From: Pseudomonas frederiksbergensis
Lineage (GTDB): Bacteria; Pseudomonadota; Gammaproteobacteria; Pseudomonadales; Pseudomonadaceae
Reading direction: 5' to 3'
NCBI RefSeq assembly: GCF_003732275.1
Contig: NZ_MOBM01000039.1
Span: 799,013 to 863,012 of the forward strand
DNA length: 64,000 nt
Shown here: piece after piece, positions 52,864 through 62,742 of the stretch
Layout of the letters: every line of letters begins with the position of its first letter
Position numbering within the stretch: the first letter of the stretch is position 1
Translations under genes and position numbers: made by a program
Notes under the pieces: generated by a model
Told to the model about the DNA's origin: nothing
Database searches by the model: none
The model's input: the letters and a program-made list of their open reading frames with translations, nothing else

Positions 52864-54161
52864 TGATTCAACGCTCCCTGCGGTACGTACTGGCCACACT
52901 GGTAGTGCTGGCCCTGATTGTCGGTGGCGGTTACTGGTACCTGAAACGCCCGGCACCGGAACCGACCCTCGAACGGCTGACGCCGGCCGATGGCGCCGCG
53001 ATGACCCGCGTCATCCCCGGCAGCACGCCGAAGGCTCAGGTGCTGGTGGCGGTCAATGAAGACCAGAAACTCAATGACAAGCAATTGACCACCCTGAGCC
53101 GCAGCGCCTCGGCACAGATCGTCCAGGTGATTCTGCCCAAAGACTGCCTGCTGCAAAGCCGCGCCCTGCAAGCGGGCCTGCGCGAACTGAAAGGCCCGGC
53201 CACTCTGGTTAGCGGCATCGGCCCTGGTGCCGTGCTGGCGTGGCGCTGGCTGGCCGAGCAGAAGGACGACAAGGCCCAGGCCATTTCGGTTGACCTGGCC
53301 CTGGAAAAACCCGAGGGCTGCACTCACCTGCTGCCAAAAGGCGCCGCCCACGGCCACTGGCTCGTGGCATGGAACGACAACCCGGACGACACCAGCGCCG
53401 GCTTCGTGCGTGACCAGCCCAACGCCGAAACCAGCATCAGCGACTACGACATCAACCTGCCGCAAGTGCTGAACAACGAACTGCGCAAAATCCTCGTCGG
53501 TGGCGATAAAGCCGCCGGTGGCCTGCAGATTCCGGTGGTCGAAGTACCGGCCGGCCAGGCCAAGGACACCGTCACCCTGTTCCTTTCCGGCGACGGCGGC
53601 TGGCGCGACCTGGACCGCGACGTGGCCGGCGAGATGGCGAAGATCGGCTACCCGGTGGTGGGCATCGACACCCTGCGCTACTACTGGCAGCACAAGAGTC
53701 CAGAGCAAAGCGCTCTGGACCTGACTGAACTGATGCAGCACTACCGGCAGAAATGGGGTACCAAGCGCTTCATCCTGACCGGTTACTCGTTCGGCGCGGA
53801 CGTATTGCCCGCCATCTACAACCGCCTGCCTGAAGCCGAACAGCAGCGCATCGACGCAATCATCCTGCTGGCCTTCGCCCGCACCGGCAGCTTCGAAATC
53901 GAAGTCGAAGGCTGGCTCGGCAACGCCGGCAAAGAAGCCGCCACCGGCCCGGAAATGGCCAAGCTACCGCCTGCAAAAGTGGTGTGCATCTACGGTGAAG
54001 AAGAAGTCGACGAGAGCGGCTGCACCGACAAGACTGCCGTGGGCGAAGCGATGAAACTGCCTGGCGGCCATCACTTCGACGAGAACTACCCGGCCTTGGC
54101 CCAACGGTTGGTCGATGCTATCGAGAAGCGTCAAGCGAAGGACACGGCGGCTCAAGAGTGA
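52863..54161 (+). CDS. VirJ/AcvB-like hydrolase, probable alanyl-PG hydrolase
   Basis: A 432-residue exported alpha/beta hydrolase with one N-terminal membrane segment (YVLATLVVLALIVGGGYWYL). The nucleophile elbow is in ILTGYSFGADVLPAIYNRLP and the catalytic His probably in LPGGHHFDENYPALAQ. The P. aeruginosa homologue next to mprF (PA0919) removes alanine from alanyl-phosphatidylglycerol in the periplasm. The start overlaps the mprF stop by one base, so synthesis and removal of the modified lipid are co-expressed. Confidence 0.9.
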   Translation: MIQRSLRYVLATLVVLALIVGGGYWYLKRPAPEPTLERLTPADGAAMTRVIPGSTPKAQVLVAVNEDQKLNDKQLTTLSRSASAQIVQVILPKDCLLQSRALQAGLRELKGPATLVSGIGPGAVLAWRWLAEQKDDKAQAISVDLALEKPEGCTHLLPKGAAHGHWLVAWNDNPDDTSAGFVRDQPNAETSISDYDINLPQVLNNELRKILVGGDKAAGGLQIPVVEVPAGQAKDTVTLFLSGDGGWRDLDRDVAGEMAKIGYPVVGIDTLRYYWQHKSPEQSALDLTELMQHYRQKWGTKRFILTGYSFGADVLPAIYNRLPEAEQQRIDAIILLAFARTGSFEIEVEGWLGNAGKEAATGPEMAKLPPAKVVCIYGEEEVDESGCTDKTAVGEAMKLPGGHHFDENYPALAQRLVDAIEKRQAKDTAAQE

Positions 54162-54177
54162 TCTGAGCCGCGCTCAC

Positions 54178-54216
54178 AAAAAAGCCCCCGCAGCCTTATG
54201 GTTGCGGGGGCTTTTT
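54178..54216 (+). terminator. Terminator of the mprF operon
   Basis: AAAGCCCCCGCA and TGCGGGGGCTTT form a 12-base stem followed by T residues, 17 bases after the stop. Confidence 0.92.
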
Positions 54217-54242
54217 CATTCTCGCAGATGCCACAGATCCCT

Positions 54243-54331
54243 TGTGGGAGCGAGCCTGCTCGCGATATCGAGCTGACCTTCACCATTGGTGTATCTGACA
54301 GACCGCTATCGCGAGCAGGCTCGCTCCCACA
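54243..54331. repeat. REPIN, family A
   Basis: Inward-facing pair of TGTGGGAGCGAGCCTGCTCG units. Confidence 0.9.
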
Positions 54332-54362
54332 GGGATAACCTCTAACTTCAAGGGTTTCGTCG

Positions 54363-54650
54363 TTAAAGACGGCGCTCTGCTGCGTCGTAAACCTCTTCGT
54401 CACGTCGCGCACCGACGGCGACGATCAAAACCTGGATCGCTTGTCCATCGACTCGATAAACAATTCGCGTGTCACCTGTGCGGATACGCCTACAACCCGC
54501 GAGACTGGCCCTTAGGGGCTTACCGCTCTTGTCTGGCTCGCCATTGATAATCCGCTCTTCGATAACATCAAGAATGCGATTCGCCGCCACAGCTCCCAGC
54601 AGATCCAGATCCTTCTGGACCTCTGGATGATAGATAACGCCCCAAACCAT
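54363..54650 (-). CDS. RelE/ParE-family toxin
   Basis: A 95-residue RelE-fold protein: VIYHPEVQKDLDLL at the start, the central GKPLRASLAGCRRIRTGDTRIVYRVDG and a late VGARRDEEVYDAAERRL match RelE-type mRNA interferases, where the basic residues and the arginine near RIVYRV form the active site. It lies 11 bases after its antitoxin gene. Whether it is an interferase or a ParE-like gyrase poison cannot be told from sequence alone, though the pattern favours RelE. Confidence 0.92.
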   Translation of the reverse strand: MVWGVIYHPEVQKDLDLLGAVAANRILDVIEERIINGEPDKSGKPLRASLAGCRRIRTGDTRIVYRVDGQAIQVLIVAVGARRDEEVYDAAERRL

Positions 54651-54661
54651 CCATAGCTCCT

Positions 54662-54952
54662 TTAGTCTTTCCTGGCATACCGCGCCCGCATATCGTCGTG
54701 GCTGATGGCCTTGGCCTGATCAAAACCGATCAATCGCTCCCGAGCCGCTGCTTCAACCCGAAGGTCCTCAAGCTCGTCGAGCATTTCCTGATACGCGTCG
54801 ACATTGATGATGACCGCTGCTGGCTGATTGTCTTTGAAAATGACCAGCCGCTCAGTGGCTCGGCTGGAAATTTCTTTTAGCCTCGCGCTGAACCCCCTGA
54901 CCATTGCCGTCACCGAAATCGCTTGGTCAGCACGCTCCAGTAATGCCGTCAT
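54662..54952 (-). CDS. Phd/YefM-family antitoxin
   Basis: A 96-residue antitoxin with a Phd/YefM-type DNA-binding N-terminus (ISVTAMVRGFSARLKEISSRATERLVIFKDNQPAAVIINVDAYQEML) and a C-terminal tail (DQAKAISHDDMRARYARKD) that should bind the toxin. The start at 54952 has GAGGTGAGT before it; a longer in-frame form begins inside that site. It is the first gene of the toxin-antitoxin operon and likely represses it. Confidence 0.92.
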   Translation of the reverse strand: MTALLERADQAISVTAMVRGFSARLKEISSRATERLVIFKDNQPAAVIINVDAYQEMLDELEDLRVEAAARERLIGFDQAKAISHDDMRARYARKD

Positions 54953-55269
54953 ACTCACCTCTCTACACATTCATGCAAATTTGAACATACAGTTCTACGC
55001 AGAGTATCGCGTCGAATTAGACATACAGCAAGCTGCAAAAAAACGCGAATCTACCAACCTGCGTTTTTCCATTCCTACAAAAAATGAGCCGAACGGCTTG
55101 TGAATGCTCTGCCCCGTTTAGTTTCGTTTACTTAAGGTGTCGCAATATCAGATGACGCCCGCAGACCTTGTAGGCAAACTCCTAATCTTGCCAATTGGGT
55201 GCATTTGGGCACTTTGCCGCCTTGTTGCGTTTTTCTTCGAAGGGATACTCTCCGGACGTCGCTGAACCT

Positions 55270-55450
55270 TCAGCGATCGGGCTTGGAAACCCGTCGGATA
55301 CTAGCCGCAACAGCGCCCCGTCATGATTGCATGCGTTTTGTGATCATGAGTTATGGCAGCTGTGCGTGGGACGTCCTCGGGCGTGCCGGTTCCTAGTTCC
55401 CGGTTTTCCAACCTGCGTACAGCTGTCACCCATTCGCTTGGAAACGAATG
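55270..55450 (+). ncRNA. Structured leader, candidate C4-like antisense RNA
   Basis: Three hairpins lie in order. Outer hairpin 1 (55278-55293) is CGGG-CTTGGAAA-CCCG; outer hairpin 3 (55431-55450) is CATTCG-CTTGGAAA-CGAATG. The central domain (55355-55427) closes with GGCAGCTGTGCGTGGG / CCTGCGTACAGCTGTC and contains ACGTCC-TC-GGGCGT and the loop GG-TTTTCCAA-CC (55402-55413), which is complementary to the TTGGAAA loops on both sides. This fits my memory of the Rfam C4 antisense RNA class of phages and proteobacteria. The stretch from 54953 to 55477 has no gene. The stem pairs are seen; the class is inferred. Confidence 0.55.
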
Positions 55451-55477
55451 TGTCAGCTCCTCGACTAGGATTTTGAT

Positions 55478-55804
55478 ATGACTAAAATAGATTCATCCGC
55501 GATTTCAGAACTAAAAACCATCGGCTTCACCCCGCTCATCTACTGCTCGGATCAAGCGTTGTTCAACGTCCGCGCCGGCGTCCCCATCGTTGATGCATTG
55601 TCACAAGCCTCCGATCTGCTGTTCCTCGCCAAATCATTTACCGAGGATGCAGCCTACGCAAAAAACACCGACCGCCACGCCTGGGCCGCGCATTATTTGA
55701 CGGCTATGTCCAAGGCAGTGATTGATGATGTGGTGAAGGTGCTGACACCGCGACCTGCCCGGACAAAGACCGAATCTGAAGAAGAGCTGCCTGAAAGCAA
55801 GTAA
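55478..55804 (+). CDS. DUF3077 family protein
   Basis: A 108-residue protein with the DUF3077 pattern (LFNVRAGVPIVDALSQASDLL, LTAMSKAVIDDVV) common in pseudomonads and often present in many copies per genome. The ATG begins MTKIDS, preceded by AGGA at 55468-55471. It lies 27 bases after the structured leader, which may control it. Function unknown. Confidence 0.85.
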   Translation: MTKIDSSAISELKTIGFTPLIYCSDQALFNVRAGVPIVDALSQASDLLFLAKSFTEDAAYAKNTDRHAWAAHYLTAMSKAVIDDVVKVLTPRPARTKTESEEELPESK

Positions 55805-55828
55805 AGGCGCCAACACCGCAGATCCCTC

Positions 55829-55917
55829 GTGGGAGCGAGCCTGCTCGCGATGAGGCCATTACATTCAACATCTGCGTTGGCTGACAGATCCTCATCGCGA
55901 GCAGGCTCGCTCCCACA
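55829..55917. repeat. REPIN, family A
   Basis: Inward-facing pair, starting with CGTGGGAGCGAGCCTGCTCG. Confidence 0.88.
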
Positions 55918-55950
55918 GGGGATTGTCAGTGGATTCAAGTCACCGGACAC

Positions 55951-55990
55951 AAAAAAGCCCCCGATACCTTCATGGCAACGGGGGCTTTTT
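55951..55990. terminator. Bidirectional terminator between DUF3077 gene and kup
   Basis: AAAAAAGCCCCCG and CGGGGGCTTTTT form a stem with T-tracts on both strands, between convergent genes. Confidence 0.9.
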
Positions 55991-55998
55991 GATGGGGC

Positions 55999-57900
55999 TT
56001 ACATCTCGACTTGCGTACCCAGCTCAATCACCCGGTTCAGCGGCAAATTGAAGAACCGCAGGTTACCGTTGGCATTCTTCAACATGAAGGCAAACAACGC
56101 CTCGCGCCAGCGAGCCATGCCTTCGAGTTTGGAGGCGATGACCGTTTCGCGGCTGAGGAAGTAGGTCGTGCGCATCGGGCTGAAATTCAGGTCATCCAGA
56201 TGGCACAGTTTCAAGGCCTCAGGCACGTCCGGCTCGTCGGTGAAGCCGAAGTGCAGGATCACCCGGAAGAAGCCTTCGCCGTAGGAATCGACATCGAAAC
56301 GTCGTTGTGGCGGGACGCGCGGAATGTCTTCGTACACCACCGTCAGCAGCACCACTTGCTCGTGCAGCACCTGGTTATGCAGCAGGTTGTGCAACAGCGC
56401 GTGAGGCACGGCATCCGGGCGAGCGGTAAGGAACACAGCCGTGCCCTGGACCCGATGCGGCGGTTGCACGCGGATACTGCTGATGAAGATCGGCAGCGGT
56501 AATCCGCCTTCGTCGAGACGCTCCACCAGCAGTTGCTTGCCGCGTTTCCAGGTAGTCATCAGTACGAACAGCACGATACCGGCGATCACAGGGAAGGCAC
56601 CGCCCTGAACAATTTTTGGCACGTTGGCAGCGAAGTACAAACCGTCTACCAGCAGGAAGCCAAGCAACACCGGGACCGCGAGAACCGGTGGCCATTTCCA
56701 CAGCAGCAGCATCACCGCCGACACCAGAATCGTGGTCATCAGCATGGTCCCGGTCACTGCCACGCCATAGGCCGAGGCCAGGGCGCCGGAGGACTCGAAG
56801 CCCAGCACCAACAGAATGACGCCAACCATCAACGACCAGTTCACCGCGCCGATATAGATCTGGCCTTGCTCGGCACTGGACGTGTGCTGGATGTGCATGC
56901 GCGGAATGTAGCCGAGCTGGATCGCCTGACGGGTCAGGGAGAACGCACCGGAGATGACCGCCTGCGAGGCAATCACCGTGGCCATCGTCGACAACCCCAC
57001 CAACGGAATCAACGCCCAGCTTGGCGCCAGAAGATAGAACGGGTTACGCGCGGCTTCCGGATCACCAAGCAGCAATGCGCCCTGCCCGAAGTAGTTCAGC
57101 ACCAGGGCCGGCAGAACCAGAATGAACCAGGCCCGCGCGATCGGCTTGCGACCGAAGTGGCCCATGTCGGCGTACAACGCCTCGGCACCGGTCAATGCCA
57201 GCACCACGGCGCCAAGAATCGCAATCCCCATGCCCGTGTGGACCATGAAAAAGCGCACGCCCCACACTGGATTGATCGCTTGCAACACTTCTGGATGCTG
57301 ACTGATGCCATAGACACCCAGTGCGCCCAGCACCAGAAACCAGGTGACCATGATCGGCCCGAACAGAATGCCGATCCGCGCCGTACCGTGGCGCTGAATC
57401 AGGAACAACGCCACCAGCACGACCAGCGACAGCGGCACCACCCAATGGTCGATGCCCTCGAATGCCAGTCCCAGGCCTTCAATCGCCGACAGCACGGAAA
57501 TCGCCGGGGTGATCATGCTGTCGCCATAGAACAGCGCCGCGCCGATCAGCCCGCAGACCACCAGCAACGTGCGCAATTTTGGATGCCCCGCCGCTGCTCG
57601 CCGTGCCAGTGCGGTCAGGGCCATAATTCCGCCCTCACCCTGGTTGTCGGCACGCAGCACGAACAGCATGTATTTGATCGAGACGACCCAGATCAGCGAC
57701 CAGAAGATCAGTGCCAGAATACCCAGCACGCCGTCATGGTTGACCGGCACGCCATAGCCACCGGAAAACACTTCTTTGAGGGTGTACAGCGGGCTCGTGC
57801 CGATATCGCCATAAACCACCCCGACTGCCGCGACCAGCATGCCGATCGGCTTCGCCGCCGAATGCTCGGCGCCCGCCGCCTGACTACTTGCCTGCCCCAT
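55999..57900 (-). CDS. kup: Kup potassium uptake protein
   Basis: A 633-residue KUP/HAK/KT transporter: 12 membrane helices in about residues 15-460 (GVVYGDIGTSPLYTLKEVFSGG, IFWSLIWVVSIKYMLFVLRADNQGEGG, FYGDSMITPAISVLSAIEGL) and a C-terminal cytoplasmic domain (VVLLTVVYEDIPRVPPQRRF). It takes up potassium, mainly at low pH or osmotic stress, by proton symport. Monocistronic. Confidence 0.95.
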   Translation of the reverse strand: MGQASSQAAGAEHSAAKPIGMLVAAVGVVYGDIGTSPLYTLKEVFSGGYGVPVNHDGVLGILALIFWSLIWVVSIKYMLFVLRADNQGEGGIMALTALARRAAAGHPKLRTLLVVCGLIGAALFYGDSMITPAISVLSAIEGLGLAFEGIDHWVVPLSLVVLVALFLIQRHGTARIGILFGPIMVTWFLVLGALGVYGISQHPEVLQAINPVWGVRFFMVHTGMGIAILGAVVLALTGAEALYADMGHFGRKPIARAWFILVLPALVLNYFGQGALLLGDPEAARNPFYLLAPSWALIPLVGLSTMATVIASQAVISGAFSLTRQAIQLGYIPRMHIQHTSSAEQGQIYIGAVNWSLMVGVILLVLGFESSGALASAYGVAVTGTMLMTTILVSAVMLLLWKWPPVLAVPVLLGFLLVDGLYFAANVPKIVQGGAFPVIAGIVLFVLMTTWKRGKQLLVERLDEGGLPLPIFISSIRVQPPHRVQGTAVFLTARPDAVPHALLHNLLHNQVLHEQVVLLTVVYEDIPRVPPQRRFDVDSYGEGFFRVILHFGFTDEPDVPEALKLCHLDDLNFSPMRTTYFLSRETVIASKLEGMARWREALFAFMLKNANGNLRFFNLPLNRVIELGTQVEM

Positions 57901-58191
57901 CCAAAACTCCTACTACTCAGACCCGGACTTCTTATAAGAAGCACTATGCTTTGCCGTGGCAGCATGCGCTGTTTTACTTAAGGTTACAGACGTTTTGTTG
58001 ACTGTAAAAATTCGGTAAAACGTAACGGCGCGAAGCATAGCGCAGCACTCGTCGTAATTCCCTGCATAAAGCTGGTCAAGTGCGCCTCTCACCGCTAGAA
58101 TTGCGCACTTTTTGACCAGAGGCGCAACATAGCGCCCGTCTGTCGCCTTGCCGTCTTCGGCTGGAGGCGTCCCAAAACACCGAGGTTAGAC

Positions 58192-59529
<1,338 letters not shown>

Positions 59530-59542
59530 ACGCAAAAAATAC

Positions 59543-59581
59543 AAAAAGCCCCGCTCTCTTGACGAGATGCGGGGCTTTTTT
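59543..59581 (+). terminator. Terminator of rimO
   Basis: AAAAAGCCCCGC and GCGGGGCTTTTTT around a loop containing CTCTTGACGAG, about 15 bases after the stop. Confidence 0.92.
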
Positions 59582-59641
59582 ACGTCTATTGTTTTGTGAG
59601 AGAAAGAACTCGCGTCATCCACGCAAGAGAGGCCAGCGGGC

Positions 59642-60115
59642 ATGCGTCAACACTCGGTCATTCACACACCGAAACAGAGCGACTACGAAGAACTTACCCA
59701 AGTGTGGGAAGCCTCGGTGCGCGCCACCCATGACTTTTTGCCCGACAGCTACATCGACCTGCTGAAAAATCTGGTGCTGACCCGCTACCTCGACGCGGTG
59801 ATGCTGATCTGCACCAAAGACTCGCGCCAGCGCATCACCGGGTTCGCCGGCGTGGCGGCGGGCAAGATCGAAATGCTCTTCATCGACCCGGCACATCGGG
59901 GCAAGGGCCTGGGCAAGCAATTGCTGCGCTATGCCATGGAACACCTGAACGCCGATGAGCTGGACGTCAACGAGCAAAACCCGCAGGCGTTGGGGTTTTA
60001 CTTCAAACAGGGCTTTGAGGTGATCGGTCGCTCGGAAGTCGATGGCATGGGGCAGCCGTATCCGTTGCTGCACATGCGTTTGCGCCAGTCTCAACAACTG
60101 ACGCGTAATGGCTGA
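59642..60115 (+). CDS. GNAT-family N-acetyltransferase (YjaB-like)
   Basis: A 157-residue GNAT protein. Acetyl-CoA-binding motif A is IEMLFIDPAHRGKGLGKQLLRYAM (about residues 79-102), and the end NPQALGFYFKQGFEVIGRSEVDGMGQPYPLLHM fits the YjaB/Spt10-like group. The substrate is unknown. Confidence 0.9.
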   Translation: MRQHSVIHTPKQSDYEELTQVWEASVRATHDFLPDSYIDLLKNLVLTRYLDAVMLICTKDSRQRITGFAGVAAGKIEMLFIDPAHRGKGLGKQLLRYAMEHLNADELDVNEQNPQALGFYFKQGFEVIGRSEVDGMGQPYPLLHMRLRQSQQLTRNG

Positions 60116-60131
60116 CACAACATGAAACCCT

Positions 60132-60221
60132 TGTGGGAGCGAGCCTGCTCGCGAAAGCGGCCTATCAATCGACATTGATGTTGAAGCTGATGACGCTTTC
60201 GCGAGCAGGCTCGCTCCCACA
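60132..60221. repeat. REPIN, family A
   Basis: Inward-facing pair of TGTGGGAGCGAGCCTGCTCG units. Confidence 0.9.
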
Positions 60222-60306
60222 TTAAAAGCACATGCGGCAAATGGAGCCGGGATTAACCGGCGCCAGACAGGTACAATGCCCACCCCTTTTTTGTTACGGC
60301 CCTGTC

Positions 60307-61017
60307 ATGACTGACCCGATTCGTCTCTCCAAACGCCTCATCGAACTCGTCGGCTGTTCCCGTCGGGAGGCTGAGCTGTTCATCGAGGGCGGCTGGGTCA
60401 CCGTGGACGGCGAAGTCATCGACGAGCCGCAGTTCAAGGTCGACACCCAAAAAGTCGAGCTTGACCCAGAGGCCAAGGCCACTGCACCGGAGCCCGTGAC
60501 CATTCTGTTCAACGTCCCTGCGGGCATGGACGCGGACACGGCCATGGCGGCCATCAGCGCCGAGACCCTGAGCGAAGAACACCGCTACGGCAAACGTCCG
60601 CTCAAGGGCCACTTCCTGCGCCTGACCGCCAGTACCGATCTGCAGGCCAATGCCAGCGGTCTGCTGGTGTTCACCCAAGACTGGAAGATCCTGCGCAAAC
60701 TCACCGCAGACTCCGCCAAGATCGAGCAAGAGTATGTGGTCGAAGTTGAAGGCGACATGGTGGCTCACGGCCTCAACCGCCTGAATCACGGCCTGACCTA
60801 CAAAGGCAAGGAACTGCCGCCGGTCAAAGCCAGCTGGCAGAACGAAAACCGCCTGCGTTTTGCGATGAAGAACCCACAACCGGGCGTGATCGCCCTGTTT
60901 TGCCAGGCCGTGGGCCTGAAGGTCGTCGCCATCCGCCGCATCCGCATCGGCGGCGTGTCCATCGGCAAAGTGCCGTTGGGGCAATGGCGCTACCTGTCCG
61001 GCAAAGAGAAGTTCTAA
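60307..61017 (+). CDS. RsuA/RluF-family pseudouridine synthase-like protein, catalytic Asp apparently replaced
   Basis: A 236-residue protein with an N-terminal S4 RNA-binding domain (about 5-55: RLSKRLIELVGCSRREAELFIEGGWVTVDG) and a pseudouridine-synthase-like domain (EQEYVVEVEG, VVAIRRIRIGGVSIGKVPLGQWRYL). In active RsuA/RluF enzymes the catalytic Asp is in GRLDxxxxGLL. The aligned segment here is TDLQANASGLLVFTQD, so position 113 is Gln; Asp111 lies two residues earlier. It may be inactive and bind RNA only, or use a shifted residue. The ATG at 60307 begins the S4 domain. Confidence 0.87.
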   Translation: MTDPIRLSKRLIELVGCSRREAELFIEGGWVTVDGEVIDEPQFKVDTQKVELDPEAKATAPEPVTILFNVPAGMDADTAMAAISAETLSEEHRYGKRPLKGHFLRLTASTDLQANASGLLVFTQDWKILRKLTADSAKIEQEYVVEVEGDMVAHGLNRLNHGLTYKGKELPPVKASWQNENRLRFAMKNPQPGVIALFCQAVGLKVVAIRRIRIGGVSIGKVPLGQWRYLSGKEKF

Positions 61018-61092
61018 GACTTTTCACGCCGCCATACATTTCGGCGCCGCTGCTTATGCGGCGCCCACTGCTGAATATCAGGATTGCACACC

Positions 61093-61563
61093 ATGATTCA
61101 TAACGACGTACTGCGCAGCGTGCGCTACATGCTCGACATCAGCGACAAGAAAGTCATCGAGATCATCAAGCTCGGCGGCATGGACGTGTCCATGGAAGAC
61201 CTGCTGACCTACCTCGACAAGAAAGAGGAAGACGAGGAAGGCTTCGTACGCTGCCCGGACGAGGTCATGGCGCATTTCCTCGATGGCCTGGTGATCTTCA
61301 AGCGCGGCAAGGACGAAAGCCGTCCACCGCAGCCGATCGAAGTGCCGGTGACCAACAACATCATCCTGAAGAAGCTGCGTGTGGCCTTCGAACTGAAGGA
61401 AGACGACATGCACGCCATCCTCAAGGCCGCCGAGTTCCCGGTGTCCAAGCCTGAACTGAGCGCGCTGTTCCGCAAGTTCGGCCACACCAACTACCGTACC
61501 TGCGGCGACCAGTTGCTGCGCAACTTCCTCAAGGGCCTGACCCTGCGCGTTCGCCCGCAGTAA
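61093..61563 (+). CDS. DUF1456 family protein (YehS-like)
   Basis: A 156-residue protein made of two similar halves: VLRSVRYMLDISDKKVIEIIKLGG...FLDGLVIFKRG and ILKKLRVAFELKEDDMHAILKAAEF...FLKGLTLRVRP. This is the DUF1456/YehS architecture, an internal duplication of a helical unit resembling a DNA- or RNA-binding fold. The ATG at 61093 is preferred over a TTG three codons earlier. Function unknown. Confidence 0.93.
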   Translation: MIHNDVLRSVRYMLDISDKKVIEIIKLGGMDVSMEDLLTYLDKKEEDEEGFVRCPDEVMAHFLDGLVIFKRGKDESRPPQPIEVPVTNNIILKKLRVAFELKEDDMHAILKAAEFPVSKPELSALFRKFGHTNYRTCGDQLLRNFLKGLTLRVRPQ

Positions 61564-61583
61564 CGTGCGAGACGGATCTACTT

Positions 61584-61690
61584 TGTAGGAGCTGTCGAGA
61601 GCAACGAGGCTGCGATCTTTTGAATTTCACTGGGCCGAAAAAGGTCAAGATCAAAAGATCGCAGCCTCGTTGCACTCGACAGCTCCTACA
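61584..61690. repeat. REP pair, family B variant
   Basis: TGTAGGAGCTGTCGAGAGCA and its inverse GACAGCTCCTACA, with the usual CTGCGATCTTTTGA core but a GTCGAG...CAACGAGG arm unlike other copies here. Confidence 0.85.
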
Positions 61691-61785
61691 GGGCTGTATA
61701 GACCCTCATTCCTCGCAAAAATAGTGGCTCCGCTTCTGGCGGCTGACGACTAGGGTGTATTGACCCTCAGCTCTCAGGACTCGCC

Positions 61786-62556
61786 ATGCATCCCTACTTT
61801 TCCCTGCAAGGCCGCACCGCTCTGGTGACCGGCGGCACCCGTGGTATCGGCAAAATGATCGCCAAGGCTTATGTCGAGGCTGGCGCCACTGTGTACGTGT
61901 GTGCCCGCGATGCCGACGCCTGTCAGCAAACTGCCAACGAACTGAGTGCCTTAGGGGTTTGTCACGCGGTAGCTGCCAACCTGGCCCATGAAGAAGGCGC
62001 CCAGCAATTGGCTGCGCACCTGAGTGAACAGATCGGTCAGCTGGATATTCTGGTGAACAACGCCGGTACCACGTGGGGCGCGCCGCTGGAGAGTTACCCG
62101 GTCAAGGGCTGGGAAAAGGTTATGCAGCTCAACTTGACCTCGGTGTTCACCTGCATCCAGCAGTTTCTGCCGCTGCTGCGCAAGGCCGGGTCCGAAGCGA
62201 ATCCGGCGCGAATCATCAACATTGGTTCGGTGGCCGGGATTTCGTCCTTTGGCGAACAGGCGTATGCCTACGGCCCGAGTAAAGCCGCCCTACATCAACT
62301 GTCGCGGATTCTGGCGCGGGAGCTGGTGAGCCAGCACATCAACGTCAACGTGATTGCACCGGGGCGGTTCCCGAGCAAGATGACTCAGCATATTGGCAAT
62401 GATGAGCAGGCATTGGCGGAAGATACCGCGCTGATTCCGATGAAGCGCTGGGGGCGGGAGGAGGAAATGGCGGCGTTGGCGATCAGTTTGGCGAGTACGG
62501 CCGGGGCGTATATGACTGGGAATATTATTCCTTTGGATGGTGGGTTCAGTCTCTGA
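61786..62556 (+). CDS. rhlG: RhlG-like NADPH-dependent beta-ketoacyl reductase
   Basis: A 256-residue short-chain dehydrogenase, same length as and very close to P. aeruginosa RhlG (MHPYFSLQGRTALVTGGTRG, NNAGTTWGAPLESYPVKGWEKVMQL, GEQAYAYGPSKAALHQLSR, IAPGRFPSKMT). The NADPH loop is GGTRGIGK, the catalytic set includes Ser in NIGSVAGIS and Tyr/Lys in YGPSK. RhlG was linked to rhamnolipid precursor synthesis, later disputed; rhlAB is not in this window, so the native substrate here is open. Confidence 0.9.
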   Translation: MHPYFSLQGRTALVTGGTRGIGKMIAKAYVEAGATVYVCARDADACQQTANELSALGVCHAVAANLAHEEGAQQLAAHLSEQIGQLDILVNNAGTTWGAPLESYPVKGWEKVMQLNLTSVFTCIQQFLPLLRKAGSEANPARIINIGSVAGISSFGEQAYAYGPSKAALHQLSRILARELVSQHINVNVIAPGRFPSKMTQHIGNDEQALAEDTALIPMKRWGREEEMAALAISLASTAGAYMTGNIIPLDGGFSL

Positions 62557-62569
62557 GATTGGTGGTGCG

Positions 62570-62668
62570 GCTATCGCGAGCAGGCTCGCTCCCACAGGGG
62601 CCTGCTGTGACCACAACATTTGTGCCCGCCGCAAATCAAATGTGGGAGCGAGCCTGCTCGCGATGGCC
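62570..62668. repeat. REP pair, family A, outward-facing
   Basis: An inverted unit ending CTCGCTCCCACA is followed 44 bases later by TGTGGGAGCGAGCCTGCTCG. Confidence 0.87.
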
Positions 62669-62742
62669 GAGAGACAGGCGCCACCGATCTTCCGGTCGAT
62701 CGGGTTATCATGCCAGCCCACACCCCGCCTCGACCCCAAACC

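Noticed and set aside
51481..52956. 491-codon minus-strand frame opposite mprF
   Set aside because: His/Gln-rich antisense frame without start signals; mprF on the other strand is certain.
55199..55396. 65-codon frame in the C4-like leader
   Set aside because: It overlaps the stem-loop structure, lacks a ribosome site and shows no protein-like pattern.
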